Shown: positions 26,994 through 36,446 of the stretch, piece after piece | Layout of the letters: each line of letters begins with the position of its first letter | How positions within the stretch are numbered: the stretch's first letter is position 1 | From: Vibrio marinisediminis | GTDB taxonomy: Bacteria; Pseudomonadota; Gammaproteobacteria; Enterobacterales; Vibrionaceae | Reading direction: 5' to 3' | Length of the DNA stretch: 64,000 bases | Assembly (NCBI RefSeq): GCF_014050145.1 | Contig: NZ_JACFYF010000007.1 | Span: 1-64,000 of the forward strand | Made by a program: the position numbers and the translations under genes | Notes under the pieces: model-generated | What the model was told of the DNA's origin: nothing | Seen by the model: the letters and a program-made list of their open reading frames with translations, nothing else | The model's database searches: none

Positions 26994-28199
26994 ATGAAGG
27001 ATGTTTTTTCTTTATTTAAAAACGTATTTTATTTCGGTGTTGTTATTTTGTTTGCACCAATAGCGGTGGCTGCAAATAACCAAATTCTTGATATAAAAAT
27101 TAATTATTTGAAGCAAGAGGTGAGAAAGCCGCCAGCGCTTTCCAATGTGATAGAACAGCCGAAGGATAGTGGCTATCAAGGCGCTCAACTTGGTATTGAT
27201 GATTCAAATAGTACCGGTAAGTTTTTGAAACAGCGGTTTGAGTTGGTCTACAACCAATTTGATACGTCCGCTGCAGTATTGGCGCAGTTACAGGCGGATT
27301 ATGCCCTTGGTCGCCACATTTTTGTGCTCGACGTGCCAACAGAAACACTTATCGCTGCTAATCAATGGGCGAGTGACAACCAAGTGTTGCTGTTTAACGT
27401 TAACGATTCATCCGATAGCCTTCGCATTCAGCAGTGTTTAGCGTCGGTATTGCATACCGCCCCAAGTGATGCAATGCGTTCTGATGCCATTGCCCAATGG
27501 CTACTTAGTCGACGTTTTACCCAAGTGTTAATGGTGAATGGCAGTAAACCTGAGGACATTGCACTCCGCGATTCGTTTAAACGCTCTGCGAAACGTTTTG
27601 GTTTAGAAATCATGAGTGAAAAGAGTTGGAGTTTTAATTCTGATTTAAGGCGCAGCGCCCAACAAGAAGTGCCGTTGTTTACACAAACGGTGGCGGATTA
27701 CGACGTGGTTTATGTTGCTGATAAATCGAAAGATTTTGCTGAATACATCCCGTTTAACACCTATATTCCTCGCCCTGTGGTTGGTTCTTCAGGGTTAGAA
27801 GCATTGACGTGGCACCCAGTTATTGAACAGTGGGGGGCGGCACAAGTACAAAAGCGATTTAAAGACCAAGCACACAGAAGCATGAACGAGCTGGATTTCA
27901 GCGCCTACTTGGCTGTTCGCAGCGTCGCCCAAGCAGTTCATAAACAGAAAACCGATGACCATCAGCAAATAAAGTCATTTATTAAGTCTGATGAGTTTGA
28001 ATTAGCGGCCTATAAAGGAAGGAAATTAAGTTATAGGTCATGGAGTGGTCAATTGAGAATGCCTATGGCGTTAGTTCAGCCTAATGGTTTGGTGTCGTTA
28101 TCGCCACAAGCTGGTGTTCTGCACCCCAGAACTGAACTCGATACTTTAGGGTTTGATATTGAGGAATCTCAATGTGTTTCACAAAAGGAGCTACTATGA
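26994..28199 (+). CDS. PQQ-associated ABC-type substrate-binding protein
   Basis: The protein has 401 residues with a signal peptide to about 27. The fold is periplasmic-binding-protein-like (Leu/Ile/Val type), with QLGIDDSNSTGKFL, RFTQVLMVNGSKPEDIALRDSFKRSAKRFGLEI and PRPVVGSSGLEALTWHP. It matches the binding subunit that repeatedly occurs with PQQ alcohol dehydrogenases. It starts a four-gene plus-strand operon, and its stop overlaps the next ATG by 4 bases. The ligand is not known; products of alcohol oxidation or a cofactor are possibilities. Confidence 0.85.
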   Translation: MKDVFSLFKNVFYFGVVILFAPIAVAANNQILDIKINYLKQEVRKPPALSNVIEQPKDSGYQGAQLGIDDSNSTGKFLKQRFELVYNQFDTSAAVLAQLQADYALGRHIFVLDVPTETLIAANQWASDNQVLLFNVNDSSDSLRIQQCLASVLHTAPSDAMRSDAIAQWLLSRRFTQVLMVNGSKPEDIALRDSFKRSAKRFGLEIMSEKSWSFNSDLRRSAQQEVPLFTQTVADYDVVYVADKSKDFAEYIPFNTYIPRPVVGSSGLEALTWHPVIEQWGAAQVQKRFKDQAHRSMNELDFSAYLAVRSVAQAVHKQKTDDHQQIKSFIKSDEFELAAYKGRKLSYRSWSGQLRMPMALVQPNGLVSLSPQAGVLHPRTELDTLGFDIEESQCVSQKELL

Positions 28200-29179
28200 A
28201 ACCGTCGTTGTTTTTATCTTGCTTAATCGGTGCGGCAATCAATTTATCGCCGACCTTCGCCAGTGCCAATGAGCAAGCTTACGTCACCAATGAGAAAGAT
28301 GATGATATCTCCGTTATCGATATGCAAAGCTTAGAAGTGATTAAGCAAATCCCGGTAGGGCAACGTCCACGTGGGATCATATTCAATAACGATCATACCC
28401 AAGCTTATATTTGCGCGAGTGATTCAGACACAATTCAAATCTTGGATCTTGCGACAGAGCAAGTGATTGGTGAGCTGCCGTCTGGTGAAGATCCTGAGAC
28501 CATTGCACTTCATCCCAATGGCAAAACGATATACACCGCCAATGAAGATGACGCATTGCTTACTGTTATCGATATTGAGTCGCGTGCAGTGAAAACACAA
28601 ATCGATGTCGGCGTAGAACCGGAAGGTTTAGCGGTAAGCCCGGATGGTAAGATTGTCGTGGTTACCTCTGAAACCACCAATATGGTGCACTGGATTGATA
28701 CCGAAACCCATGAAAATATTGACAATACACTCGTGGCTGACCGACCTCGTTCGGCGATGTTCTCGGAAGATAGCCAGCGCCTTTGGGTAAGTTCAGAGAT
28801 TGGTGGGGAAGTGGTGGTGATTGATGTGCCGACTCGCCAAATTATTAAGACGTTTAAGTTTGAAATTGATGGTATTCATAGTGATCGTGTCCAACCCGTT
28901 GGCGTTGAATTAAGTGATGATGGTAAGCACGCCTTTGTTGCTTTAGGTCCTGCTAACCACGTCGCCGTTATTGATCGTGAAAATCTGTCAATTGATGAAT
29001 ATCTATTAGTTGGGCGCCGCGTGTGGCAGTTAGGCTTCAATAGTGATCAAAGCCTGCTGCTAACTACCAATGGTGTGAGCGGTGATGTCTCTGTGATTGA
29101 TGTCAACAAAATGAAAGTGGTTAAGTCAGTGAAAGTGGGTCGTTACCCTTGGGGAGTCGCGATCAAGGACGTTCTATGA
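28196..29179 (+). CDS. PQQ-associated YVTN beta-propeller protein
   Basis: The protein has 327 residues with a signal peptide to about 24. About seven propeller repeats of the form VIDMQSLEVIKQIPVGQRPRG and GKTIYTANEDD follow. The ATG at 28196 overlaps the previous stop (ATGA), so the longer in-frame start at 28172 was not used. Propellers of this kind are a standard member of the PQQ ABC gene set, located in the periplasm. A role as partner of the binding protein is plausible but unproven. Confidence 0.87.
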   Translation: MKPSLFLSCLIGAAINLSPTFASANEQAYVTNEKDDDISVIDMQSLEVIKQIPVGQRPRGIIFNNDHTQAYICASDSDTIQILDLATEQVIGELPSGEDPETIALHPNGKTIYTANEDDALLTVIDIESRAVKTQIDVGVEPEGLAVSPDGKIVVVTSETTNMVHWIDTETHENIDNTLVADRPRSAMFSEDSQRLWVSSEIGGEVVVIDVPTRQIIKTFKFEIDGIHSDRVQPVGVELSDDGKHAFVALGPANHVAVIDRENLSIDEYLLVGRRVWQLGFNSDQSLLLTTNGVSGDVSVIDVNKMKVVKSVKVGRYPWGVAIKDVL

Positions 29180-29904
29180 GTCTTCGAGTCATCGACTTAA
29201 GCTATGATTATGGGCGTCAGCCTGTACTCAAAAGTCTTAGCTTTGTGTTGTCAAGCGGGTTTAATGTTTTGCTCGGTCCTAATGGGGCCGGGAAAAGCAC
29301 CCTGTTCTCGCTGCTCACTGGGCTTTATGAGAGTCGACAAGGAGAGATCACCTTCAGTGATCTCGACTTAAAGGCACAAAAACGGCAGGTTTTGGCGCGA
29401 ATGGGCGTGGTGTTCCAACAAAGCACGTTAGACCTTGATTTAACCGTGCAACAAAACCTGCTCTACCATGCTTCTCTGCATGGTCTTTCGTCACAACAAG
29501 CGATGAATAACGTTAGTGGAATCCTTGAAGAATTGCAGTTGTTAAACCGGCTAGACGACCGTGTTAGGTCTTTAAATGGTGGGCATCGTCGTCGTTTAGA
29601 AATCGCTCGCGCGCTGATGCATCAACCACAAGTTTTATTGCTTGATGAGCCAACCGTTGGGCTGGATAACGACAGTCGCAATTTAATTGTTGAACACATA
29701 CGAGAATTGGCTAAAAAACGGGGTATCTGCATCCTTTGGGCGACGCACTTGATGGACGAAGTTCAAAGTGGTGATCAACTGATACTGTTGGATAAAGGTG
29801 AGGTTAAGGCGCAAGGCAAAGCTGGCGACTTGTGCCAGCAGCATGATACCGATGATGTTTATCAGCTTTACCGCAAGCTGACGCAAACAGTGGAGATAAT
29901 GTGA
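29176..29904 (+). CDS. PQQ-associated ABC transporter ATP-binding protein
   Basis: The protein has 242 residues. Walker A is GPNGAGKST, the Q-loop is VVFQQS, the signature is LNGGHRRRLEIARAL (a variant of LSGGQ), Walker B is VLLLDEP, and the switch His is in WATHLMDE. The start at 29176 overlaps the previous stop by 4 bases; the longer frame from 29149 would overlap the propeller gene by 31. It energises the permease encoded next. The DrrA-like subtype suggests export rather than import, which is odd beside a binding protein. Confidence 0.92.
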   Translation: MSLRVIDLSYDYGRQPVLKSLSFVLSSGFNVLLGPNGAGKSTLFSLLTGLYESRQGEITFSDLDLKAQKRQVLARMGVVFQQSTLDLDLTVQQNLLYHASLHGLSSQQAMNNVSGILEELQLLNRLDDRVRSLNGGHRRRLEIARALMHQPQVLLLDEPTVGLDNDSRNLIVEHIRELAKKRGICILWATHLMDEVQSGDQLILLDKGEVKAQGKAGDLCQQHDTDDVYQLYRKLTQTVEIM

Positions 29905-30695
29905 ATATTCAGCCATATCGTTACTGTTTTACCGGCATAGTAAAGCGAGAGTTTTTGCGCTTCATTCAGCAGCGAACTCGCTTGCTCAGCGCGTTAATTC
30001 GTCCGTTGTTGTGGTTGGTTGTGTTTGCTGCCGGTTTTCGCGCTGCGCTTGGCGTATCTATTATGGAGCCGTATGGTACCTACATCACTTATCAACAGTA
30101 CATAACGCCGGGCTTATGCTGCATGATTGTGCTGTTTAATGGCATGCAAAGTTCACTGTCGATGGTCTACGATCGTGAAATGGGCAGCATGAAATTGCTA
30201 TTGATGAGTCCATTATCACGCCCATTTCTATTGATGTGTAAGCTGGTCGCAACGGCGATTCTGTCGCTACTTCAGGTCTGTATTTTCTTGTTGATTGTGC
30301 AGTTTGTTGGAGTAGACACGCCGCCATTGGGTTACTTAACTGCAATTCCTGCCATTTTCCTTATCTCGTTTTTTCTTGGCGCCTTGGGTTTACTGCTATC
30401 GAATTTAATTAAACAGCTAGAGAACTTTGCTGGGGTGATGAACTTTGTCATCTTTCCGATGTTCTTCTTGTCTAGTGCGCTTTACCCGTTGTGGAAAATG
30501 AAAGAGGCGAGTATTTGGCTGTATTGGTTGTGCCAATATAATCCGTTTAGCTATTGCGTTGAGTTGTTGCGATTTGCGCTTTATCAACAGCTCGATGTCA
30601 CGGCATTTCTGGTGGTTTTGGTTGCCACCGTGGTGGTCTCTATGGTGGCCATCAATAGCTTTTCTCCAAAGCAAGTGAGCAGAAAAGGGGGATAA
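29901..30695 (+). CDS. pedC: PQQ-associated ABC-2 type permease (PedC-like)
   Basis: The product has 264 residues and six membrane helices of the ABC-2 family. It carries RPLLWLVVFAAGFRAALG, GMQSSLSMVYDREMGSMKLLLMSP and FFLSSALYPLWKMKE, all typical of DrrB/NodJ-like permeases and of PedC. The GTG start overlaps the stop of the ATP-binding gene by 4 bases. It is the last gene of the PQQ-associated ABC operon. ABC-2 permeases are normally exporters. Confidence 0.88.
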   Translation: MNIQPYRYCFTGIVKREFLRFIQQRTRLLSALIRPLLWLVVFAAGFRAALGVSIMEPYGTYITYQQYITPGLCCMIVLFNGMQSSLSMVYDREMGSMKLLLMSPLSRPFLLMCKLVATAILSLLQVCIFLLIVQFVGVDTPPLGYLTAIPAIFLISFFLGALGLLLSNLIKQLENFAGVMNFVIFPMFFLSSALYPLWKMKEASIWLYWLCQYNPFSYCVELLRFALYQQLDVTAFLVVLVATVVVSMVAINSFSPKQVSRKGG

Positions 30696-30696
30696 T

Positions 30697-31668
30697 TTGA
30701 GTGACGATTTACGAACACTTTACCCAAGTATCGAGCCCTATGCGCACTATCGACTTGATATGGCGTCAGGACGGGGAGAGATAACTCACCAAATTTATAT
30801 TGAAGAGTGTGGTAACCCGCAAGGGAAACCTATTGTGTTTTTACACGGTGGACCTGGTTCAGGTTGTAGCCCTAGTCATCGTCGTTTTTTCAATCCTCGC
30901 GACTATCGAATCATTCTGTTTGATCAACGAGGCTGTGGGCGATCCCTGCCTTATGGCTGCATCGAAAACAATACTACTTGGCACTTAGTTGCTGATATGG
31001 AGCAAATTAGACAATTTCTAGGGATAGAAAGTTGGATGGTGTTTGGCGGGTCGTGGGGCGCGACATTGGCGCTGGTTTATGCGCAGCAGTATGCCGAGAG
31101 AGTGAGCGCGTTGATCTTGCGTGGCGTATTTCTTGGTAGGCAGCAAGACATAGACTGGGTTTATGGCGCAGAGGGTGCTGCGAAGTTTTATCCTCAGCAA
31201 TGGGGTCAGTTGCTTTGCGTATTGGCGGAAGAAGAATGCAACGAACCGCTAAGCAGTTTGTATAAGCATTTAATCAGCGATGATGACACACAAAAGTTGC
31301 GGGTTAAGCTAGCGTTAAGTCAATGGGAATCGAGCCTGATACGGATAGTAGCCGAACCTTTTAAGCCAAATTTGTTAGCGGTTGATAGTGATCAGTCAAA
31401 GAAAATTCAGCTGCATTATTGCCTTAACAACTGCTTTTTAAGCGACGATTTCACCGTATCGCAACTGGGCAAAATCTCTCAGATTGCTACCTATGTTATT
31501 CACGGTCACTACGATATGGTTTGCCCAGTTGAACAAGCGTGGGCGTTATACAGTGTAAACCCAAATATCGATTTGAACATTGTACCGATGTCGGGGCATG
31601 TGGCTGATGAACCATTAATTCTTGATGCCATTATCCGTTTGACCGATCAGCTTGCGTTTGATTCATGA
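30697..31668 (+). CDS. pip: proline iminopeptidase-like alpha/beta hydrolase
   Basis: The protein has 323 residues. HGGPGSG (50-56) forms the oxyanion region, and nucleophile S119 is in GGSWGATLAL. The acid is in HGHYDMVCP and the His in SGHVADEP, matching S33 proline iminopeptidases, which release N-terminal proline from peptides. The start is TTG, one base after the permease stop, with AAAAGGGGG before it; it may be translated as the fifth gene of the ABC operon. Standard enzymes are about 315 residues. Linkage to alcohol oxidation is unexplained. Confidence 0.85.
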   Translation: MSDDLRTLYPSIEPYAHYRLDMASGRGEITHQIYIEECGNPQGKPIVFLHGGPGSGCSPSHRRFFNPRDYRIILFDQRGCGRSLPYGCIENNTTWHLVADMEQIRQFLGIESWMVFGGSWGATLALVYAQQYAERVSALILRGVFLGRQQDIDWVYGAEGAAKFYPQQWGQLLCVLAEEECNEPLSSLYKHLISDDDTQKLRVKLALSQWESSLIRIVAEPFKPNLLAVDSDQSKKIQLHYCLNNCFLSDDFTVSQLGKISQIATYVIHGHYDMVCPVEQAWALYSVNPNIDLNIVPMSGHVADEPLILDAIIRLTDQLAFDS

Positions 31669-31857
31669 CTTGATGTCATAGGGATATAATTTTTAGGTGA
31701 CGTTACATCTAGACGATAGCACTTTTACTAGACGACAAAGTCGGCGTAGATGGTTAAAATCAAGCGCATTGCGCTGGGAGTTAACGCAGCGATGCCTCAT
31801 CTCCTGAATTTTTAATTGCTACTCATCATTGGAGTAGGCAAAGCATTGGTAGTTAAA

Positions 31858-32259
31858 ATGGATAAAGTAATCGATAAGCTGGCGTGGATAACCATTCGTG
31901 ATGGCAAATTTTTGGTGGTTCGCTCTAAAGGGAAAGAGCTGTTCTATTTACCTGGCGGCAAACGTGAAGTCGGTGAGAGTGATGAGCAAGCACTCGTTCG
32001 TGAAATTAAAGAAGAACTATCCGTAGATCTACAACCGGAAACCATTAAATACGCGGACACTTTTGTCGCTCAAGCGGATGGTAAAGCAAGTGGTGTATCG
32101 GTCAAATTAACTTGTTATTTCGCTGATTATCAAGGTGAACTTGAAGCAGATGCAGAAATTGAAGAGTTGCGTTTTATTGATAGCAATGCTCAGTCGATCT
32201 GTTCATTGGCCGCACTGGTGGTGCTGCAGTCGTTAGCAGAAAACGCGCTAATCAAGTAG
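31858..32259 (+). CDS. NUDIX hydrolase
   Basis: The protein has 133 residues from the ATG at 31858. An in-frame TTG at 31816 would add 14 residues, and neither start has a strong ribosome site. The NUDIX box reads GKREVGESDEQALVREIKEE, followed by LSV where the consensus Gly is Ser. The catalytic R-E-x2-E-E residues are intact, so Mg-dependent pyrophosphate cleavage is expected. The substrate cannot be predicted. It stands alone, with a hairpin downstream. Confidence 0.85.
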   Translation: MDKVIDKLAWITIRDGKFLVVRSKGKELFYLPGGKREVGESDEQALVREIKEELSVDLQPETIKYADTFVAQADGKASGVSVKLTCYFADYQGELEADAEIEELRFIDSNAQSICSLAALVVLQSLAENALIK

Positions 32260-32275
32260 CCTACTTAGGGTGTTT

Positions 32276-32305
32276 AGCAGCTGTATTGCTTAACAGCTGC
32301 TTTGT
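32276..32305 (+). terminator. probable terminator of the NUDIX gene
   Basis: AGCAGCTGT (32276-32284) and ACAGCTGCT (32293-32301) form a 9-bp stem with an 8-base loop, followed by TTGTGCTCTTG; the T-run is weak. Confidence 0.55.
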
Positions 32306-32383
32306 GCTCTTGTTCGGTCACGGTGTCTATTTATCGCGTTGCTTTTTATTGTTTTTCTTTCTATCGTTTTCCCTTCTATCGTA

Positions 32384-33796
32384 TTACTTTCTATAAAAAG
32401 TCTCTTCAGAACCGCCATATTGAGACTTAATCATGATGTAGTGACCTTCGGTATTATTTTTGCCAAAGAAGTGAAGATCGAAGCCAATAAATTTATTTTC
32501 AAAATCTTCTTCGCTTAACGGTGTCAACTCCGCGTTATTTAAACCATCAAGGCTCGCCATCAGTTTGCCATTCTCGACATAGACGTTTACAACGGTTTGC
32601 TGTGTTATTGATTTATACGTTCCAATATAATTGTCTAATGTGAGCGTTGAAATATCGATTGGTACTTGGTTGAATTTTGGGATGTTAGTCGATGTGCCAA
32701 AATAGAGCGCTTTTACGTTGTTAAATATTTGCTGTGGATTATCGTGCAGCGCATTAATCAGCATAACAAAAGTTAAGTCTAACTCTGGATAATAGGTTAG
32801 TTGAGAATTGAAATTCTCTACCAAGCCATCATGACCATATCCAGTATAACCGGAAAAATCATACTTAAATATTCCCTTGGCAAAGCCATAATTATCTTCA
32901 GTCATAGAGCTGAGTGACTTGGCGGTGATTAACCCCCCGTTAAACAGCGCATTAATGAAAGTAGTTAAGTCTGCGGCGGTAGAGGTTATACCGCCAGCGG
33001 TGTACAAAATAGATTGGTGCCAATCAGGAACTTCTGCCCATTTGCCATTCCAATAACTGTATGACTGAGTTTCAAATTGGCACGCATCTAAGTCGTGACA
33101 ATAGCGAGTCTCAGAGAGGTTTAGCTTGTCGGTTATGTTTTGTTTTAAAACCACTTCGAACGGCTTTTGGTAGAGATCTTCGATAATGAAACCGAGCAAA
33201 ATGTAATTTGAGTTTGAATATCTAGACATATTACCGGGTGGGAAAACGGAAGGGTAAGCTTCAATTCGAGTTAATAATGCCTCTTTTGAATGAGGTACAA
33301 AAATAAATTCACCAATGTGCTCATCTAAGATGTAATTAAATATTCCGCTACTGTGTTCTAACAGATTTTTTATAGTGATATTTTGGGCATTAACGACATT
33401 TGGGTAAAGTGTTGAGAGAGGCGTCTCTAGTGATAGCTTTTGTTCGTCAATCAACTGATGGATTAAAACTGAAACAAATATCTTGGTAATCGACGCTATC
33501 TTCGTCGGCGTATCTTCAGTCGTTTTTATATGTTCATCAGAACGAAACAGAGAGGATTCTACATGGGAGAATCCGGTTTGTTGACTGAAGATGGTTTCAC
33601 CATTGCGTGAGATAAGCACATTCATCATTGCTCGGTTATCATCATGCAAATTGACGATATAGTCGCGAAGTGCTTGTTGATTAAAACGATCATTCACATT
33701 TGAATCTGAAGATTGAGCGAGCCCAGAGAAAAGTATGCCAATGCAGCACCAGAGACAAAGTGTCGCTTTTCTTATTAGAGGAAATGGCTGGTTCAT
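32384..33796 (-). CDS. secreted beta-lactamase-fold serine hydrolase
   Basis: The protein has 470 residues with a signal peptide to about 28. The serine beta-lactamase/class C penicillin-binding fold shows nucleophile S102 in S-I-T-K105, the second motif Y193-S-N195, and HDG near residue 305 in place of KTG. A C-terminal lipocalin-like domain follows. Such proteins are peptidases or esterases acting in the periplasm or outside rather than true beta-lactamases. It is monocistronic. Base composition is AT-richer than the flanking metabolic genes. Confidence 0.82.
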   Translation of the reverse strand: MNQPFPLIRKATLCLWCCIGILFSGLAQSSDSNVNDRFNQQALRDYIVNLHDDNRAMMNVLISRNGETIFSQQTGFSHVESSLFRSDEHIKTTEDTPTKIASITKIFVSVLIHQLIDEQKLSLETPLSTLYPNVVNAQNITIKNLLEHSSGIFNYILDEHIGEFIFVPHSKEALLTRIEAYPSVFPPGNMSRYSNSNYILLGFIIEDLYQKPFEVVLKQNITDKLNLSETRYCHDLDACQFETQSYSYWNGKWAEVPDWHQSILYTAGGITSTAADLTTFINALFNGGLITAKSLSSMTEDNYGFAKGIFKYDFSGYTGYGHDGLVENFNSQLTYYPELDLTFVMLINALHDNPQQIFNNVKALYFGTSTNIPKFNQVPIDISTLTLDNYIGTYKSITQQTVVNVYVENGKLMASLDGLNNAELTPLSEEDFENKFIGFDLHFFGKNNTEGHYIMIKSQYGGSEETFYRK

Positions 33797-34040
33797 TGTA
33801 GTTATTACCCAATAATATCAATGGTACGACAAAGTTCACCATAGAGATATTGATAGATAAAACAATGTGATAACGAGTTTTCAATCGAGTTGCATACAGA
33901 GTTTCGATTGATAACTTAATTAATAGCTGAAAGTGAGTTTGGGGACTGAGTTGTTGTTGCGATAGAAAGCGAACAAGTAGAGTTGACCGTGTGTGAAATA
34001 AGCCAGCCTCTACTTGCTAAGTGTCAGATACGCTAAGAGA

Positions 34041-34373
34041 TTATGCGCAGCACTTTTTGTATTTTTTGCCACTTCCGCATGAGCATGGGTCATTACGGTT
34101 TGGCTTCTTGTCGAAGACAATCGTTTTTGGCTTATTTAGGATGGTATCAAGCTCTACAGTATTCTCTTCTTGATCTGCATCGACAACGATTTCAGCAAAG
34201 ATAGCGTGCTCAGCAACCAGCGCTGCAACTTCTGCTTTGCGCTCTTCGGTTTTTACTACAACAGCAATAGGTGACTCTTCAGAGCCTGCTTTAACATCAC
34301 GGTTAACGTTGTAACCAGCTAACACGTGATTCTGTCTTGTCTCGATACGACCTTTGAAAAATAGTTTCGACAT
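34041..34373 (-). CDS. PBPRA1643-type SWIM/SEC-C metal-binding protein
   Basis: This 110-residue protein ends in a SEC-C zinc motif, [17 protein letters not shown], as in the tail of SecA, and begins [20 protein letters not shown]. This matches a small family known from vibrios and photobacteria. The motif binds zinc and may touch ribosomes or SecB-like partners. It is a single gene on the minus strand. The function of the family is not known. Confidence 0.85.
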   Translation of the reverse strand: MSKLFFKGRIETRQNHVLAGYNVNRDVKAGSEESPIAVVVKTEERKAEVAALVAEHAIFAEIVVDADQEENTVELDTILNKPKTIVFDKKPNRNDPCSCGSGKKYKKCCA

Positions 34374-34542
34374 TGAGTGCTCGTTTTAGGTTGATATGAC
34401 GAAATAGAGCGGGGATTATACTGATATCCCACAAATGATAAAGCAATGATCGGTGCAAGATGATGGTTCTTAACGTTGCTGTCTAAATGTGTATGTTAAT
34501 TGTTTTTAAAATCAACATCTTAAGTTGGTTTTGCTGGTTCCG

Positions 34543-35268
34543 CTAATCGCTCGAACCATGCTTAAGTCCGATTTGGATAAAATTCAACATCCAGCGAGCG
34601 ACAAGTAACCCATCGGTCGGTAACTTCAAAGAGGTAAAGCCTCTCTTTTGCACATTTTCTGGAATAGTGTCTTTTCTTTTTTCGATCAGCGCTTTTGAGT
34701 AGGCGGCACAAAATTCAGGGTGCGCTTGGATACCTAATGATGTTTGCCCTACCTGCATCATCGAGATAGGGCAAAAGTCATTCCCAGCGAGAATTTCACC
34801 ACCAACAGGAAGGCGTAATACCTGATCTTGATGGCTAACCAATAGATTGAATTCTTTTTGATAAGGTTTCATCCATGCTTGTGGCTTGCTTACTTTGGCT
34901 ATCACTGTGCCAACACCCCAGCCAACTTTTGCTTTGAACACTTCGCCACCTAAGGCTTTCGCTAACATTTGATGACCAAAACAGATGCCGACAAATGGAA
35001 TTTGAGCATGGTGAATTTGGTGGACAAAATCCTCCATGCGTTTTATCCACGCATCGTCATCCATTACGCCGGATTTACTGCCGGTGGTCATATAGGCGTC
35101 GCACTCGTTGAGTTGAGTTGGAAACTCATCGTGGTTTACCCAATAAAAATGCAGATCCAACGTGTTATCAACCGCAAGCAATAATCGGGAAAACATGACC
35201 TGATAATTGCCGTGTAGAGGTTCCAGTGCAGGATTTACATCATCGCAAATTAATACGCCAATTTTCAT
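34543..35268 (-). CDS. class I glutamine amidotransferase-like gamma-glutamyl hydrolase
   Basis: The protein has 241 residues. The GATase triad is present: nucleophile Cys in VGICFGHQMLA, and His and Glu in IQAHPEF. The start at ATG 35268 was chosen because GGTGA lies just upstream; the in-frame GTG at 35277 is less likely. It is the last gene of the gamma-glutamylation operon, 11 bases after the alcohol dehydrogenase stop. By analogy with PuuD, it would cleave the gamma-glutamyl group from the oxidised intermediate, releasing glutamate and the product. No synthetase domain is attached, as expected for such a role. Confidence 0.82.
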   Translation of the reverse strand: MKIGVLICDDVNPALEPLHGNYQVMFSRLLLAVDNTLDLHFYWVNHDEFPTQLNECDAYMTTGSKSGVMDDDAWIKRMEDFVHQIHHAQIPFVGICFGHQMLAKALGGEVFKAKVGWGVGTVIAKVSKPQAWMKPYQKEFNLLVSHQDQVLRLPVGGEILAGNDFCPISMMQVGQTSLGIQAHPEFCAAYSKALIEKRKDTIPENVQKRGFTSLKLPTDGLLVARWMLNFIQIGLKHGSSD

Positions 35269-35279
35269 TATTGTCACCG

Positions 35280-36446
35280 TTATGAGGTTGTCTTATTTCC
35301 CGTGAGAGCGTGCAAGAACAAGTGTGTATATTCTTGCGCGGTAAATTGAATCGGGTTACCACCCGCGGCGGCATCATTTAAGGCAAGTTCGCCAATTTTT
35401 AGTGCATCCTCATCACCAATTCCTATCTCAGCGAGGGTGTGCGGGATTTCCAATGTTTTTCTTAACCCAAGTACCCATTCTTCAACAGCCTCGAAGCCCG
35501 GAGACTGCAGTGATAACGCGCGGGCAAGGGTGACCATTTTTGTTTCTATTTCGCTGCGATTGGCGTGTAAAACATAAGGCATTAAGATGGCGTTAAGTAA
35601 CCCATGATGTTTGTCATACAAGCCGCCAAGGGTGTGCGCCAGAGCATGCATCGCCCCTAAGCCTTTTTGGAATGCGGTTGCGCCCATGCAGGAAGCCACT
35701 AGCAGTTGCGTGCGTGCGTCGATGTCTTGTCCATCAACATAGGCTTTGTACAAGTTACGTTTGATCAGTTGAATCGACTCCAGTGCGATGCCGTCCGCCA
35801 TTGGGTGATAGCTTGGCGCGCAGTAGGCTTCTAAACTATGGGAGAGTGCATCCATCCCGGTTGCGGCTGTGATATGGGCAGGCAAATCGACAGTGGTGAG
35901 TGGGTCAAGTAACACTTGAACAGGCAACATTTTCGGGTGGAAAATGATTTTTTTGGTGTGGTTTTGACCATCAGTAATGACAGACGCTCTGCCTACTTCC
36001 GAGCCTGTTCCTGCGGTGGTTGGAATGGCAATGACCGCAACAATTTTACTTTCATCGGCTTGTGTCCAGTTGTCACCAATGTCTTCAAAATGCCACAGAG
36101 GTAGAGATTGCTTGGCACATAGCGCAATTGCTTTAGCCGCATCAAGGCTAGATCCGCCGCCATAAGCAATAATGCCATCGTGGTCTTGAGCATTGTAGGC
36201 GGCAATACCCTTGCTGACGTTTTCATCGGTGGGATTGCCTTGAATATCGGCAAATACGGTAATCATGACGCCCTGTTTGGCGCAATCCGCGACCAACCGC
36301 TTGATAATATCTAGCTCAGCTAAAAAGGGGTCAGTCACTAGCATTGGAGAGGTCATGTTTAGCCGTTGGCATTGCTGCGCTAGGGTATTTAACGCCCCTT
36401 CGCCAACACAGATCGAAGTAGGGTAGTTCCAATTTGTCATCGCCAT
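35280..36446 (-). CDS. iron-containing alcohol dehydrogenase
   Basis: This 388-residue group III Fe-dependent dehydrogenase has YGGGSSLDAAKA as NAD site and TTAGTGSEVGRASVI. The metal-ligand segments are GMDALSHSLEAY and MHALAHTLGGLYDKHHG. It lies between the aldehyde dehydrogenase (stop codon touching this ATG) and the amidotransferase. An alcohol dehydrogenase here implies that the glutamylated substrate carries a hydroxyl group, which is then oxidised to the aldehyde for the next enzyme. Confidence 0.93.
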   Translation of the reverse strand: MAMTNWNYPTSICVGEGALNTLAQQCQRLNMTSPMLVTDPFLAELDIIKRLVADCAKQGVMITVFADIQGNPTDENVSKGIAAYNAQDHDGIIAYGGGSSLDAAKAIALCAKQSLPLWHFEDIGDNWTQADESKIVAVIAIPTTAGTGSEVGRASVITDGQNHTKKIIFHPKMLPVQVLLDPLTTVDLPAHITAATGMDALSHSLEAYCAPSYHPMADGIALESIQLIKRNLYKAYVDGQDIDARTQLLVASCMGATAFQKGLGAMHALAHTLGGLYDKHHGLLNAILMPYVLHANRSEIETKMVTLARALSLQSPGFEAVEEWVLGLRKTLEIPHTLAEIGIGDEDALKIGELALNDAAAGGNPIQFTAQEYTHLFLHALTGNKTTS

